A DNA stretch of 64,000 nt from Diadophis punctatus similis (taxonomy: Eukaryota; Chordata; Lepidosauria; Squamata; Dipsadidae). The position numbers and the translations under genes are program-made. The stretch spans positions 251,361,239-251,425,238 of the forward strand of contig JALIGW010000002.1 in NCBI GenBank assembly GCA_023053685.1. Direction: 5' to 3'. Shown in pieces: positions 52,456-63,762 of this stretch. Positions within the stretch are counted from its first letter, which is position 1; every line of letters starts with the position of its first letter. The notes under the pieces are model-generated. The model saw nothing but the letters and a program-made list of their open reading frames with translations, did not search any database and was not told the origin of the DNA.

Positions 52456-53075
52456 ATCCGTTGCTTCTTGTCCTGCCTTTAGGCGCTTTGGAGAATAGCT
52501 TGACTCCCTCTTCTTTGTGGCAATTCCGAGATATTGAAAAACTGTTATCATGTTGTTAATGTATTAGCAGAGTATTCCTTGTGTTACCAAGGTTGTGCAT
52601 ACAGAAATGTTTAGATTGAGATCAGTTGTGAATAAGTACTCAGCCACACACAGATACACTAACTTGAGTTAAAGTTTACTTTAAGAAATAGCATTTTCCT
52701 ATAAACAGTCCAAAGTCATACACTTAATAGTCATAATAACAATCCAAATATTATCAAGTACAAATACATTTTAGCTATAATACATAACTACAACACAGAG
52801 AGAAATGCAGAGCATACATACACAATGTCTTGCTCTAGTGAGTAGCAGAGAACAGTGAGTAGCAGAGACAAAGACAAACAGAGAGGGACTCCCAGAGAAA
52901 TAAGCTGTGAACTCTAGCTCCCTCTTGTGGCAGTCTGCAACACCTCAGCTAAACAGACATAGCTCTGTTAAAAGCTAGACATATATTGTCTACCCAATCG
53001 TTATGGACAGAGTCCTAACACATGTCACCCCTAGTCCTTCTTTTCATTAAACTAAGCATAGCCAATTCCAGCAAA
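52455..53075 (-). mobile_element. Older CR1 copy split by a solo LTR
   Basis: GCTTCTTGTCCTGCCTTTAG to ACTGTTATCATGT (52460-52553) continues after the LTR at 53021 with CATGTCACCCCTAGTCCTTC. It abuts the younger CR1 at 52455. Confidence 0.8.
52554..53020 (+). mobile_element. Solo LTR (467 bp)
   Basis: Starts TGTTAATG and ends AGTCCTAACA, with a perfect 5-bp duplication CATGT (52549-52553, 53021-53025). Orientation assumed. No adjoining internal genes. Confidence 0.8.
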
Positions 53076-53682
53076 CTACTCAGAATTAACACCCTGTAGT
53101 GTTGGGCCTGGCATCACTCCCTCCTGTGACTCCAGGCTACATTCTACCACATATATATAATGTAAGCTGCTTAGGTTAGCCTTGCTAATGTTCGTCTGCG
53201 AATCCAAATGAATTTCGTTGTTTAGGTCTTGAACAAAAAACTTGAATGCCATGGGAACTTTGGGCAGCTTCCTGTAGAGTGGAGACACCATTATATGGTG
53301 CTTAACAGGTGGAACGATGAGGTTTATAAGTAAAAAAAATGGATCTTTTATACAATGGTAGCGTTTGAATAAAATGAACTCTTCGTTTATACTAGATAAT
53401 AAAGCTTGGAAGCGAGAGCAATTTCTTTTGTGGAAGAGCAAGGTGAAAATACAAAGATGTGGCACACAAGGCCAAAGGGAAGTTAAGAGTGGGAGATTCA
53501 GAGGTAACTTGCTGATTGAATCAGGATGGATAGTCATGAAGGCATTTCTGGGACCTGGGAATTTAATGCAAAAGTGAACACCCCTCCCTGCCCCCCCCTC
53601 CAATGTTACAGCGGTGGCCAAAGAGCACCAAACAAATTTAGCTTCTGTACATTTTCAATATTCAAGGATTATGCATCTAAAC
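53076..53682. other. LTR fragment then unidentified
   Basis: 53097-53155 matches the TGTGGTGGAATG LTR (antisense). The rest has no recognised gene; the 181-codon - strand frame has no domain. Confidence 0.4.
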
Positions 53683-53988
53683 CAGGAGTGTCAAACTCAA
53701 GGCCCGGGGGCCGGATCCAGCCCACGGGGTGCTTAGATCTGGTCCGCGGGGCCGTCCTTGAAATAGCGAAGGACTGGCCCGCGATGCCTCTGCCAGCAAA
53801 AATGGAGCTCGGGAGGGCTGCGCATGGCCCTCCCGAGCTCCGTTTTCACTGGCAGAGCCTCGGGCCACCACAGGCACCCCTAACATGAGTGACATTGAGC
53901 TGGCCACGCCCACCCTGGCCACGCCCACCCCCAGAGGTCAAACACAACCCTGAAGCGGCCCTCAATGAAATCAAGTTTGATACCCCTG
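53683..53988 (+). mobile_element. hAT-type element (CAGGAGTGTCAAACTC ends)
   Basis: 306 bp with ends CAGGAGTGTCAAACTC and AAGTTTGATACCCCTG and 8-bp flanks ATCTAAAC/CTCTAAAC (7 of 8). Repeated GGCCACGCCCACC motifs inside. Confidence 0.85.
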
Positions 53989-54002
53989 CTCTAAACCTTC
54001 CA

Positions 54003-54430
54003 TGTCATCAATCTTATATAATCCTACCACATACCTCCCTACGACCAGTTAGATCCCACAGAGAGGGCCTCCTCCGGGTCCCATCGGCCAAACAATGTCG
54101 GTTGGCGGGGCCGCGGGGGAGGGCCTTCTCTGTGGGAGCCCCGTCCCTCTGGAACCAACTTCCACCAGAGATCCGGACTATCCCCACCCTGCTGGCCTTC
54201 CGTAAAGCCATAAAAACATGGCTCTTCCGGCAGGCGGGGTGAATAAGAAGATCAGATTCCCCCATGAATTGTGTCTTTTTTAACAATGTTTGAATAATTT
54301 TTTTAATTTTTTAATTGTTTCTTATTGTTTTTTACTATACGTTCTTATCCATGTTGTACGCCGCCCTGAGTCCTGCGGGATTGGGCGGCCTATAAGAGCG
54401 CTTATAAATAAATAAATAAATAAATAAATA
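54003..54430 (+). mobile_element. L2-type LINE 3' end
   Basis: Encodes HTSLRPVRSHREGLLRVPSA and AFSVGAPSLWNQLPPEIRTI, then the tail GCCGCCCTGAGTCCTGCGGG and AAAT repeats. Close to 3783-4250. Confidence 0.88.
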
Positions 54431-54960
54431 ATCCAAGCAGCGACCAAAAGGGCTGTTTTAATGAACAAGAAAAAGATGAAAAGGGTCAAAAGTTATAACA
54501 TTTTAATAATTGTACACACAATTATTAAAATTGGAAATTGTGTTTCAAATATTTTTGTTGCTGGCAAATTTTGGCCCTTGAAAGACAGCTGAATTTGGAC
54601 CTCAAGGTTTTCTTTTTAAAAAAAAGACAAGTCCCTTTGATATTTTTTTTAAGGAATTACAAAGAGTTTAATAAGTATATTTTCAACATCTAAGGCTAGG
54701 CTTTCGGAGCATTTTTAAACTGGAAATAATCTTTCAACAGCGTTTGTTAGATACTTTTAAACATCTTTCCTTCTCCTGCTGCCTCAACAAAAAAAAAATC
54801 CTTTGCCAAGGCTACACTTTGGGCAGAAATCTCTGAGCCCCTCATTTGGGCCAAGGCTTCCATTTTGTAAAGAGGTAAAGAGTCACTGTCCTGGAAGAAA
54901 ACATGTTACAAAAAAAGAATAATGATATACAGATATACATAGATACACAAATATATTCAA
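54431..54960. other. No recognised feature
   Basis: AT-rich, no gene seen. Confidence 0.4.
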
Positions 54961-55329
54961 CAGGTAGTCCTCAACTTAGAACCACAGCTGGGCCCAAAAT
55001 TTCCACTGCTAAGCAAGACGGTTATTAAGTGAATTTTGCCTTAATTTGTGACCTTTCTTGCCACAATTGTGAGGCGAATCACTGCAGTTGTTAAGTTAGT
55101 AACACGGTTGTGAAGTGAATCTGGCTTCTCCATTGACTGTGCTTGTCAGAAGGTCACAAAAGGGGATCACCGTCATAAACATGAATCAATTGCCAAGCAT
55201 CCAAATTTTGATCACGGGACCATGGGAATGCTGCAACGGTGTGAAAAAATGGTCATAGGTCACTTTTTCCAATGCTCTTGTAACTCTGAACGTTCACTAA
55301 ATGAATGGTTATAAGTCAAGGACTACCTG
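54961..55329 (-). mobile_element. TA-type MITE (CAGGTAGTCC family)
   Basis: Both ends are present (CAGGTAGTCCTCAACTTAGA; GTCAAGGACTACCTGTA). Confidence 0.83.
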
Positions 55330-55424
55330 TATAGGGTTCCTTGGTAGATACACATGCACACATCCTGATAGCTGATGGTAGATAGTTCAGTTCATCCTCC
55401 CAACAAATTTGCAAGGTTGTCCCA

Positions 55425-55530
55425 AAAGTGCTTTTCCAAAAGGCAACTGGACTTCTTGGTTTTTTTCCTTGAAGACGTTTCACTTCTCATCTAAGAAAGC
55501 TTCTTCAGTTCTGTCTGAATGGTGGGGGAA
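55425..55530 (+). mobile_element. GGCAACTGGAC repeat, single arm
   Basis: GTTGTCCCAAAAGTGCTTTT to CTTCTTCAGTTCTGTCTGA. Same unit as 30962-31200 and 40473-40606. Confidence 0.65.
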
Positions 55531-55734
55531 CTGAAAGGTTATTAAGCTGACAAAAATGAATTGCTAGAGAGCTTATCTAACCCAATATCCTATTTCTCAC
55601 CGATTAATCAAACACATTTGGGAACTCCTCAAACACAACACTTCAGCATCCACCAGCAATAAGAGGACAAGGTTAGAATTTGAGCAACCAAACCTAAAAT
55701 CCTCAACTTACCCATTCACAAGGTTTTTTTTTAA

Positions 55735-57440
55735 TTATTTATTTATTTTTAGTTTGTCAAGCGTGTATGAGAAAATAAGTGCAAGTATGAACATAACATA
55801 TGAACATTTTTAGAATAGAATAGAATAGAATTTTATTGGCCAAGTGTGATTGGACACACAAGGAATTTGTCTTGGTGCATATGCTCTCAGTGTACATAAA
55901 AGAAAAGATACGTTCGTCAAGAATCATAAGGTACAACACTTAATGATAGTCCGGGTACAAATAAGCAATCAAATCATATTAGGAACCAGTCAATATAAAT
56001 TGTAAGGATACAAGCAACAAAGTTACAGTCATACAGTCATTTGTGGGAGGAGATGGGTGATGGGAACGATGAGAAGATTAATAATAGTGCAGACTTAGTA
56101 AATAGTTTGACAGTGTTGAGGGAATTATTTGTTTAGCAGAGTGATGGCGTTCGAGAAAAAACTGTTCTTGTGTCTAGTTGTTTTGGTGTGCACTGCTCTA
56201 TAGCGTCGTTTTGAGGGTAGGAGTTGAAACAGTTTGAGTCCAGGATGTGAGGTGTCTGTAAATATTTTCACAGCCCTCTTTTTGACTCGTGCAGTATACA
56301 GGTCATCAATGGAAGGCAGGTTGGTAGCAATTGTTTTTAAACAGGTATAAGTATATACATAATAAATGAGTATGAATAAATGAGAACAGTAGGACAGGGA
56401 CAGTAGGCACACTGGTGCACTTATGCACGCCCCCTTACAGACCTCTTAGGAATGGTGTGAGGTCCACGGTAGACAGTTTAAGGTTAAAGTTTTGGGGGTT
56501 TGAGAATATAACAACAGAATCGGTTAGAGCATTCCAGGCATTGACCACTCTGTTGCTGAAGTCATATTTTCTGCAATTGAGTTTGGAGTAGTTTACTTTG
56601 AGTTTGTATCTATTGTTTGCCCATGTATTATTGCGGTTGAAGCTGAAGTAGTCATTGACAGGTAGGACATTGTAGCAGACGATTTTGTGTACTAAGCTTA
56701 GGTCAGACCGTAGGCGGCCTAGTTCTAGATCAGTTATGACGAACCTTTTTTGGCTTGTGTGCCAAAAGGAAGTGCGCGTGGGCTAGTGCCAGCATGCCCA
56801 TACCCATGCCCTCCCCCCCACGCATGTGCACAACCCCTGTGCTCCCCCGTGCGCATGTGCACTCCCCCATGCTGTCCCCCCTGCATATGCGCACAGACCT
56901 CACAACAGACTCCTGAAGCATGGGGACAGCGAAAAACAGCCCAACGGGCCAACCGGAAGTTCGTTTCTGAACTTCCGTTTGGCCATTTTTTGCTGTCCCC
57001 ATGCTTTAGGAGGCTTCCCTAAAGCCTGGGGACAGCGAAAACGGCTGAAAAGAAGGCCGAAAATCAGCTGGCCAGCGTTGGAGCCGACATAGGGCAACGC
57101 CTCACATGCCCTCCGATATGGTTCCATGTGCCACCTGTGGCACACGTGCCATAGGTTCGCCATCATGGTTCTAGGTTGTCCAGGTCCAAAATTTCAAGCC
57201 TGGTGGCATAAGGTATTCTGTTGCGAACAGAGGAGTGGAGTACTGTTGTCCTGAAATACCTCTGGACTCGCTCAATTGTATTAATGTCTGTTATACAGTG
57301 TGGATTCTAGGCAGATGAGCTGTATTTGAGAATTGGTCTGGCAAAGGTTTTATATGCCCTGGTTTGCAGTACAATGTTACCAGAGAAGAAGCTTCGCAGA
57401 ATTAGGTTAACAACTTAGTGCCTTTTTGGCAATGCCAAAA
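55735..57440 (-). mobile_element. LINE family A antisense with LINE B and hAT insertions
   Basis: Family A tail (55735-55812), then an inserted antisense LINE B copy (55813-56342; TAGAA pentamers at its 3' side; - strand encodes ARVKKRAVKIFTDTSHPGLK and NSFFSNAITLLNK), then family A resumes (56343-57440), itself split by the hAT at 56731-57168. Confidence 0.82.
56731..57168 (+). mobile_element. hAT-type element (GTGATGGCGAACC family)
   Basis: 438 bp. Ends CAGTTATGACGAACC and GGTTCGCCATCATGG, flanks TTCTAGAT/TTCTAGGT (56723-56730, 57169-57176). Contains AACCGGAAGTTCG and a paired ACTTCCGTTT. Confidence 0.85.
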
Positions 57441-57729
57441 ATGCCAGTCCCTCAATGCAGTTATAAAATGAAGGAAAACCATCATGTCTGCTGGTTGGAG
57501 CTACTAGGAGACAGATGAAGGAAAATGTACTGTAAAGTCCGTTGGCTGAGATGGGGGGGCCATAGCAATTGAAGGAATATTTTTTTTTAATAATATTACC
57601 GTAATACAATATTATTGTATTAAGTGTAATACAATAGAGATCCAGCAGGGGGCATGCTGCCATTGTTAGTTTCACCCACCTATTGCCTAGAATTATACCA
57701 GTTTGTCTCCATTGCTGCCCAATACGCCA

Positions 57730-58160
57730 CCAATGATTAGGGGACTGGAGGCTAAAACATATAAAGAACGGTTGCAGGAACTGGATATGTCTAGTCTTAT
57801 GAAAATAAGGATTAGGGGGTGACATGATAGCAGTGTCCCAATATCTCAGGGGTTGCCACAAAGAAGAGGGAGTCAAACTATTCTCCAAAGCACCTGAGGG
57901 TAGAACAAGAAGCAATGGGTGGAAATTAATCAAGGAGAGAAGCAACTTAGAACTAAGGAGAAATTTCCTTACAGTTAGAACAATTAATCCGTGGAACAGC
58001 TTGCCTCCAGAAGTTGTGAATGCTCCAACACTGGAAGTTTTTAAGAAGATGTTGGAAAACCATTTGTCTGAAGTGATGTAGGGTTTCCTGCCTAAGCAGG
58101 GGGTTAAACTAGAAGACCTCCAAGGTCCCTTCCAACTCTGTTATTCTATTCTATCTGCAA
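57730..58160 (+). mobile_element. CR1 LINE 3' end
   Basis: GATTAGGGGACTGGAGGCTA through ORF2 end (57824-58081) and tail to an ATTCT stub. Confidence 0.92.
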
Positions 58161-58762
58161 TCACAGTTGTTTGTTTTTTATGCATGTGGGCAGAGCTACC
58201 TTGTTTTTCCCCATAACAGTGGGTGGGTTGGGCTGAGAGAGAAGGATAAAATTCTAGAATAAAGTAATAAATAACAGATAAAATCTATATTAAAATCACA
58301 ATTTGGCATCCAATCTGTCAGTTACCCAAGGCCTAACTATACTATAATAGCAATCCTTAAACTGTGAGGCCCATAGTCATTAAATACTAAAATGCAAACG
58401 AGTAGTAATGCAAAAAGATTAATTGTGTAAAATAGCTATGGTGGATTAATCACGTGTTTCTGACGAATCCCCAGGTCATAGATCACTTTTTCCAGTGATG
58501 TTGTAACTTTGAGTGGTCACTAAATGAGCTGTTGTATGTCGAGGATTACCTGTAATTGCAGTTATGATGATCCTTGTCAAAAGGTGCTTCTGAATTCTTT
58601 ATAGTTATCACCCTTCCTGCTGCCTGTTTGGTCTTCGCTTCTCCCTTCCCAGGAGTTGCTCAGCCTTTTTCAAGCCATCTTCCTTGCCATATTAGCTCAC
58701 CTTTCTCAGCCACGACAAAAAAGCAGCGCCCGCAGCCTTTGGAGTCCCACAGTTTTTGCTGG
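58161..58762. other. MITE remnant; otherwise unidentified
   Basis: 58473-58556 is a right-end piece of the CAGGTAGTCC MITE. No gene seen. Confidence 0.45.
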
Positions 58763-59826
58763 TGTGGGAAGAAATATCCATCTGATCCAGTTCCAAGCCG
58801 GGAGAAAAGCACTGGAGACAAAATGGAGGCTGGAGGCTAATTGGAAAGAGGGTTTAATGGTGAAGCAGAACCACCAAGCACATGATTCGGGGCAGCTGAC
58901 CACATGGAGTTGAGAGTGGGGGGTATTTATACCTTCTCTTGGGCTTTGCACTTGAACTTCCTGTTCCTGTGTATGTATTCTATTGGCTGTTCTACATGTA
59001 TTCTATTGACTGTTGTCAGACTCCCATGGGGCCATGTAGGGGTTATCTAGGGGTCATAGCTGGCTCTATAGGCAAAGTACAAATCCTAGGTGTTTGTCTG
59101 AACTAAGTTTGGTTGAAGTTTCTGAGGGTGATGCAATGAAGGGGCTTGTGTTCTGAAAGGGTGTTGGATAATTCCTATTGTGACTTAATGGCTTTTTCCT
59201 GTGTTGGATCTTGGGTGAGGGTATTTGCTTATGAATAGAGCTATCTATCTCTTTTATCTCTTAAGTGCTGATATCTGCTGAGGGCTATTAAGAAAAAGTG
59301 GGGGCTGCTTTTCCCCTCTAAAAAACATGTTTCTCCGTTTCTCATCCAGGAAAATATATAATATTCTGCCATTTTAATATTTCTCAAAATATTTATTTAT
59401 TTATTTATTTATTTTATTTTTGTCAAGTACGTGTTGGTAATATACATAGATATAACATTGTTTATATACATAAGATGAGTACTGATAAGAGGGAACATTA
59501 GGACAGGGACGGTAGGCACACTGGTGCACTTATGCACGCCCCTTACTGACCTCTTAGGAATCAGGTGAGGTCAACAGTGGACAGTCTAAGGGTAAAGTTT
59601 TGGGGGTTTGGTGACGAAACCACAATGTCAAGTAGTGAGTTCCAGGCATTTACCACTCTGTTGCTAAAGTCGGATTTTCTACAGTCAAGTTTGGAGCGGT
59701 TCACTTTGAGTGTGTATCTGTTGTGTGTTCGTGTATTGTTGTGGTTGAAGCTGAAGTAGTCATTGACAGGAAGGACGTAGCAGTATTTCATTCTTCTAGG
59801 AGAGGGGTGGGTGCTAACTTTCTACA
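58763..59826 (-). mobile_element. Solo LTR, reverse copy of 30208 family, split by LINE
   Basis: On + it reads TGTGGGAAGAAATATCC...TAACTTTCTACA. Flanks CTGG/CTGT (3 of 4). The LINE A insert at 59395-59783 has a TATTT duplication (59390-59394, 59784-59788). TATA and AATAAA-like signals lie in the - direction. Confidence 0.75.
59395..59783 (-). mobile_element. LINE family A 3' end inside LTR
   Basis: TTTA repeats, GTCAAGTACGTGTTGGTAAT, GGACGGTAGGCACACTGGTG, and - strand protein NHNNTRTHNRYTLKVNRSKL. Confidence 0.88.
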
Positions 59827-59961
59827 CTGTTCATAGCTGCAATCAAAGCTGGCCAGAGATTAGAATTTTTTTTAAAAAAAGGGGCGGGATCCCTGTGAAA
59901 CATTCAATCTCCTTGCAGCACAGGAAAAGCTGTTGTTAGTTGCACCCAGTCCTTCGGCTGA

Positions 59962-60120
59962 CTTATAACAACAATAACAGAGTTGGAAGGGACCTTGGAG
60001 GTCATCTAGTCCAACCCCCTGCTCACGCAGGAGACCTACACTAGGGATTTGAACCACCGAACTGCCGACCTTTCTGATCGACAAGCTCAGTGTCTTAGCC
60101 ACTGAGCCACCTAGTCAGGC
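59962..60120 (-). mobile_element. tRNA-headed SINE with a CR1 tail
   Basis: On the - strand: head with A box (TGGCTCAGTGGCTAAGACAC) and B box (GGTTCAAATCC), then GTGTAGGTCTCCTGCGTGAG and the CR1 3' tail (GACTAGATGACCTCCAAGG; CTTCCAACTCTGTTATTG). This arrangement lets CR1 enzymes mobilise a tRNA-derived RNA. One copy only. Confidence 0.72.
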
Positions 60121-60169
60121 TTCTCAAATAACAGAGCCGCTCTGTGAAATCTCAGCTTAGTTGATTTAT

Positions 60170-60330
60170 TTTATTTATTTATTTGTTTGTCAAACATGTA
60201 CAAGATAGTAGGTGCTTGTATAAACATAACATAAGCAAAAAGGTGCAGATAAATGAGGACAATAGGACAGTAAGACAGGGACGGTAGGCACAGTGGTGCG
60301 CTTATGCACGCCCCTTATTAAATTATTATA
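60170..60330 (-). mobile_element. LINE family A 3' end, antisense
   Basis: TTTGTCAAACATGTACAAGA to GGTGCGCTTATGCACGCCCC. Confidence 0.85.
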
Positions 60331-60629
60331 TTAAAACATATAAAGATTTTACCCTGGGGAGAGGCAAAGAGGACACCGGATGTTTGTGTGAAGGGTGTAT
60401 GTGAACTGTTTACAGGGGTCCGCCTGTGAGACCCTCACTCCTCAAAGCTACAGCAGGATGAAGGATGTTGAAAAATATCTGTGACTGTAGAATAAAGCCA
60501 AGTGGTAAGGTCCTCAGTCACAGACACTCTCTGGAAGTCTTGGATCTCCTCATCCATTTCAATGTGGGCCAGTAGGGAAATCTGGAAGATGAGCCATGGC
60601 AACTGGGCACAGTTGAGAGAGGAACTGGC
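60331..60629. other. No recognised feature
   Basis: No gene or repeat recognised. Confidence 0.4.
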
Positions 60630-61025
60630 ACAGGGGACTGGAGGCTAAAACATATAAGGAGCGGTTGCTGGAATGGGATGTGTCTAGTTTAATGAAAAGA
60701 AGGACTCGGGGAGACATGATAGCAGTGTTCCAATATCTCAGGGGTTGCCATAAAGAAAAGGGAGTCAAACTATTCTCCAAAGCACCTGAAGGCAAGACAA
60801 GAAGCAATGGATGGAAACTAATCAAGGAGAGAAGCAACCTAGAACTAAGAAGAAATTTCCTGACAGTGAGAACTATTAATCAATGGAACAACTTGCCTCC
60901 AGAAGTTGTAAATGGTCCAACACTGGCAGTTTTTAAGAAGAGATTGGATAACCAACCATTTCCCTGAAGTGGTGTAGGGTTTCCTGCCTGACTAGAAGAC
61001 CTCCAAGGTCCCTTCCAACTCACCT
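60630..61025 (+). mobile_element. CR1 LINE 3' end
   Basis: GGGGACTGGAGGCTAAAACA through [20 protein letters not shown] to the 3' tail. Confidence 0.92.
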
Positions 61026-61140
61026 AGTATGTATGATGGTTTTGCAAATCCAGAAAGTTGGTCATTACACACAATTCCTTGTATGTCCAATCACACAGCC
61101 AATGAAGAATTCTATTCTATTCCATTCTATTCCATTCCAC
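61026..61140 (+). mobile_element. LINE family B 3' end
   Basis: ACACAATTCCTTGTATGTCC, CCAATGAAGAATTCTATTC and ATTCC/ATTCT units. Confidence 0.7.
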
Positions 61141-61409
61141 ACAATCTCCTGATTCCTGGCTGGTGTCTTAACAAAACTCTAGCCTACCTCCTAGGCCTGT
61201 CCCAAAGGAAAACAACCTCTTTCCCCTTTTAAAAACCACACCTGGTCCCTGCTTGATTGTGAAGGCACCAGACCTGTAATTCATTGCTTTCTGAATTGGA
61301 GTCCTGAGAAACAGGTCTCTGGCAGCTTGGTACACTTCTGGGTGATTTGCAGTAGATCCTAAAGGTTTCTGATGATTGAATAGTTACTCATTGCACAGTG
61401 CTTTTTCGG
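61141..61409. other. No recognised feature
   Basis: No gene or repeat recognised. Confidence 0.4.
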
Positions 61410-62880
61410 TTTACTAAACTGAAAGTTAGAATTGGAGGTCGTCCATGACTTTGTGTATCTCGGCTCAACCATCGCCGACACTCTCTCTCTAGAAACTGAG
61501 CTGAATAAACTTATTGGTAAAGCGGCCACCACATTCTCTAGACCAGTGATGGCGAACCTTTTTTGGTCCGTGTGCCAAAAGGGTGTGTGTGTGCGTGCTA
61601 GCGCGCGCACATGTACCCACACCTATTCCCTCCCCCCCCCCATGCATGCACACAACCCCCCACCACGCTGCCCCCTGCGCATGCACACATACCCCACCCC
61701 CGCGCAAAGGCCTTACTGAAGCATGGGACGTGAAAAATGGCAAAACGGGCAAACCGAAAGTTTGGAAAAACGCACTTCTGGTTTGCCCGTTGGGCTGTTT
61801 TTTGCACTCAGGGGCTTCAGGAAGCTTCCCTGAACCCTCTGGAGTGCGAAAAACAGCCCAACGGCAAACCGGAAGTGCGTTTTCCAAACTTCCGGTTTGC
61901 CCGTTTTGCTGTTTTTCGCATTCTGGGGCTTCAGGAAGCTTCCCTGAACTCTCCGGAGTGCGAAAAACAGCCCAACGGCAAACTGGAAATGCGTTTTCCG
62001 AACTTCCAGTTTGCCGTTTTTCGCATTCCGGGGCTTCATGAAGCTTCCCTGAACCCTCTGGAGTGCAAAAAACAGCCCAATAGGAAACCGGAAGTGCGTT
62101 TTTCTGAACTTCCGGTTTGCCCGTGGAGCTGACATAGGGCAACGCCTTGCGTGCCCTCCGTTATGGCTCCGTGTGCCACCTGTGACACGTGTGCCATAGG
62201 TTGGCCATCACTGCTCTAGACTCATGAAGGGAATATGGCTTAATAAGAAGCTGACAGAACATACAAAGATCCAGGTTTATAGAGCCTGTGTCCTGAGCAC
62301 ACTCTTGTATTGCAGCGAGTCTTGGACCCTTTACGCACCGCAAGAGAGAAAGTTGAATACCTTCCAGGAGAGAAAGTTGAATACCTTCCAGGAGAGAAAG
62401 TTGAATACCTTCCGTATGTGCTTGTCTCCGAAGTATCCTTGGCATCACCTGGCATGACAAAGTTCCAAATAGCAGAGTCTTGGAACGTACTGGAATTTCT
62501 AGCATGTATTGAAACAGCGACGTCTTCGCTGGCTTGGGCATGTTGTGAGAATGGATGATGGGCGGATTCCGAAAGATCTCCTGTATGGTGAACTAGTGCA
62601 GGGAAAGCGCCCTAGAGGGAGACCACAGCTGCGATATATGGATATCTGTAAGAGGGATTTAAAGGCCTTGGGAATGGACATTAACAGATGGGAAACCTTG
62701 ACCTCTGATCATTCAGCTTGGAGGGTAAAGACGCAGCATGGCCTTCTCCATTTTGAGGAGACACTTGTTCGGCAGGCCGAGGCAGAGAGGCAGGGGGACA
62801 GAATGGATCTGCCCTCAGTGTGGAAGGGATTGCCCCTTTTGGTTTGGCCTTTTTAGCCACACTAGATACTGTTTAAGGAA
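61410..62880 (+). mobile_element. LINE family C, ORF2 end, split by hAT
   Basis: Encodes VHDFVYLGSTIADTLSLETE before the hAT, then MKGIWLNKKLTEHTKIQVYR, CVLSTLLYCSESWTLY and RRLRWLGHVVRMDDGRIPKD followed by KRDLKALG. This is the C-terminal region of a non-LTR ORF2; clade not assigned. It has frameshifts and a 24-bp unit (AGAGAAAGTTGAATACCTTC) repeated three times at 62344-62415. Confidence 0.8.
61544..62213 (+). mobile_element. hAT-type element with CCGGAAGT hairpins
   Basis: 670 bp. Ends CAGTGATGGCGAACC and GGTTGGCCATCACTG, perfect duplication CTCTAGAC (61536-61543, 62214-62221). Four hairpin-like modules; two keep intact ACCGGAAGTGCG/ACTTCCGGTTT pairs (near 61868-61893 and 62085-62113), the other two are mutated. 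Confidence 0.9.
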
Positions 62881-63489
62881 CTCTTTCCATAGTTTTTCGA
62901 GACTGAAGGTTGCCAATGAAACTAAAAGTAAAATAAACTACTTTGGACCAGTTACTTTCTCTTAATATTAGGAAGAAAATCCTAGAAAGATCACTTCTGA
63001 AAATCTTGCCAATAAAAATGTGTGGGCTTATCCATGTTAGTTGCTAAGGGTCAAGACTGACTTTGAGGGGGGGATGGATTGATGGAGAAATGCAAATGTT
63101 CCTGATGGGCAATATTGGTGCAAAACATCTGCCGGAATTGACTGTGTATAAGAGTGTGCCATTGTGCCTGCTTAGTTTTATGAAAATGAGAAGTTGGGTC
63201 TGTCAAAAGAGTCATTAACATATCTTGAATGGAGTCTTTAAAAGTACTTTAAAAGTATGCCTGGCAAGGGGATAGAGAGTCAACAATGGATGGATGCCAT
63301 TAGAAAGAAAGAATGGAGGAATTTTGAATTGCAAAAGCAGAGGAGTTAAGGAATGAATAGGTTGAGAAGAATTTTAAAGAATGAACTGATGAAGTGAAAA
63401 CATAGAAAGGGCTGCCACAGGGTTGGGTGGCAAAAGTTGTTGAACATCCTTGATTGACAATTCCCAGATCAAAATCATCATTTAGGCTC
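62881..63489. other. No recognised feature
   Basis: AT-rich, no gene seen. Confidence 0.4.
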
Positions 63490-63492
63490 TAA

Positions 63493-63730
63493 GGAGCCGA
63501 GGTGGCGCAGCGGTTAGAGTGGGGTACTGCAAGCCACTTTAGCTGACTGTGATCCGCAGGTCAGCGGTTCAAATCTCACCGGCTCAAGGTTGACTCAGCC
63601 TTCCATCCTTCCAAGATAGGTAAAATGAGGACCCAGATTGTTGGGGGCAATGTAAAATATACATTGCTTACTGGTGTAAACCGCTTAGAGAGTGCTTGCA
63701 CTATGAGGCGGTATATAAATGTCATTAATA

Positions 63731-63757
<27 letters not shown>
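63493..63757 (+). mobile_element. Sauria-type SINE (long-tail variant)
   Basis: GAGCCGAGGTGGCGCAGCGG head to GAGGCGGTATATAAATGTCA and AATC repeats. Confidence 0.93.

Positions 63758-63762
<5 letters not shown>

Noticed and set aside
53076..53621. 181-codon frame on the - strand
   Set aside because: Crosses an LTR fragment, no recognisable domain, no splice or promoter context.
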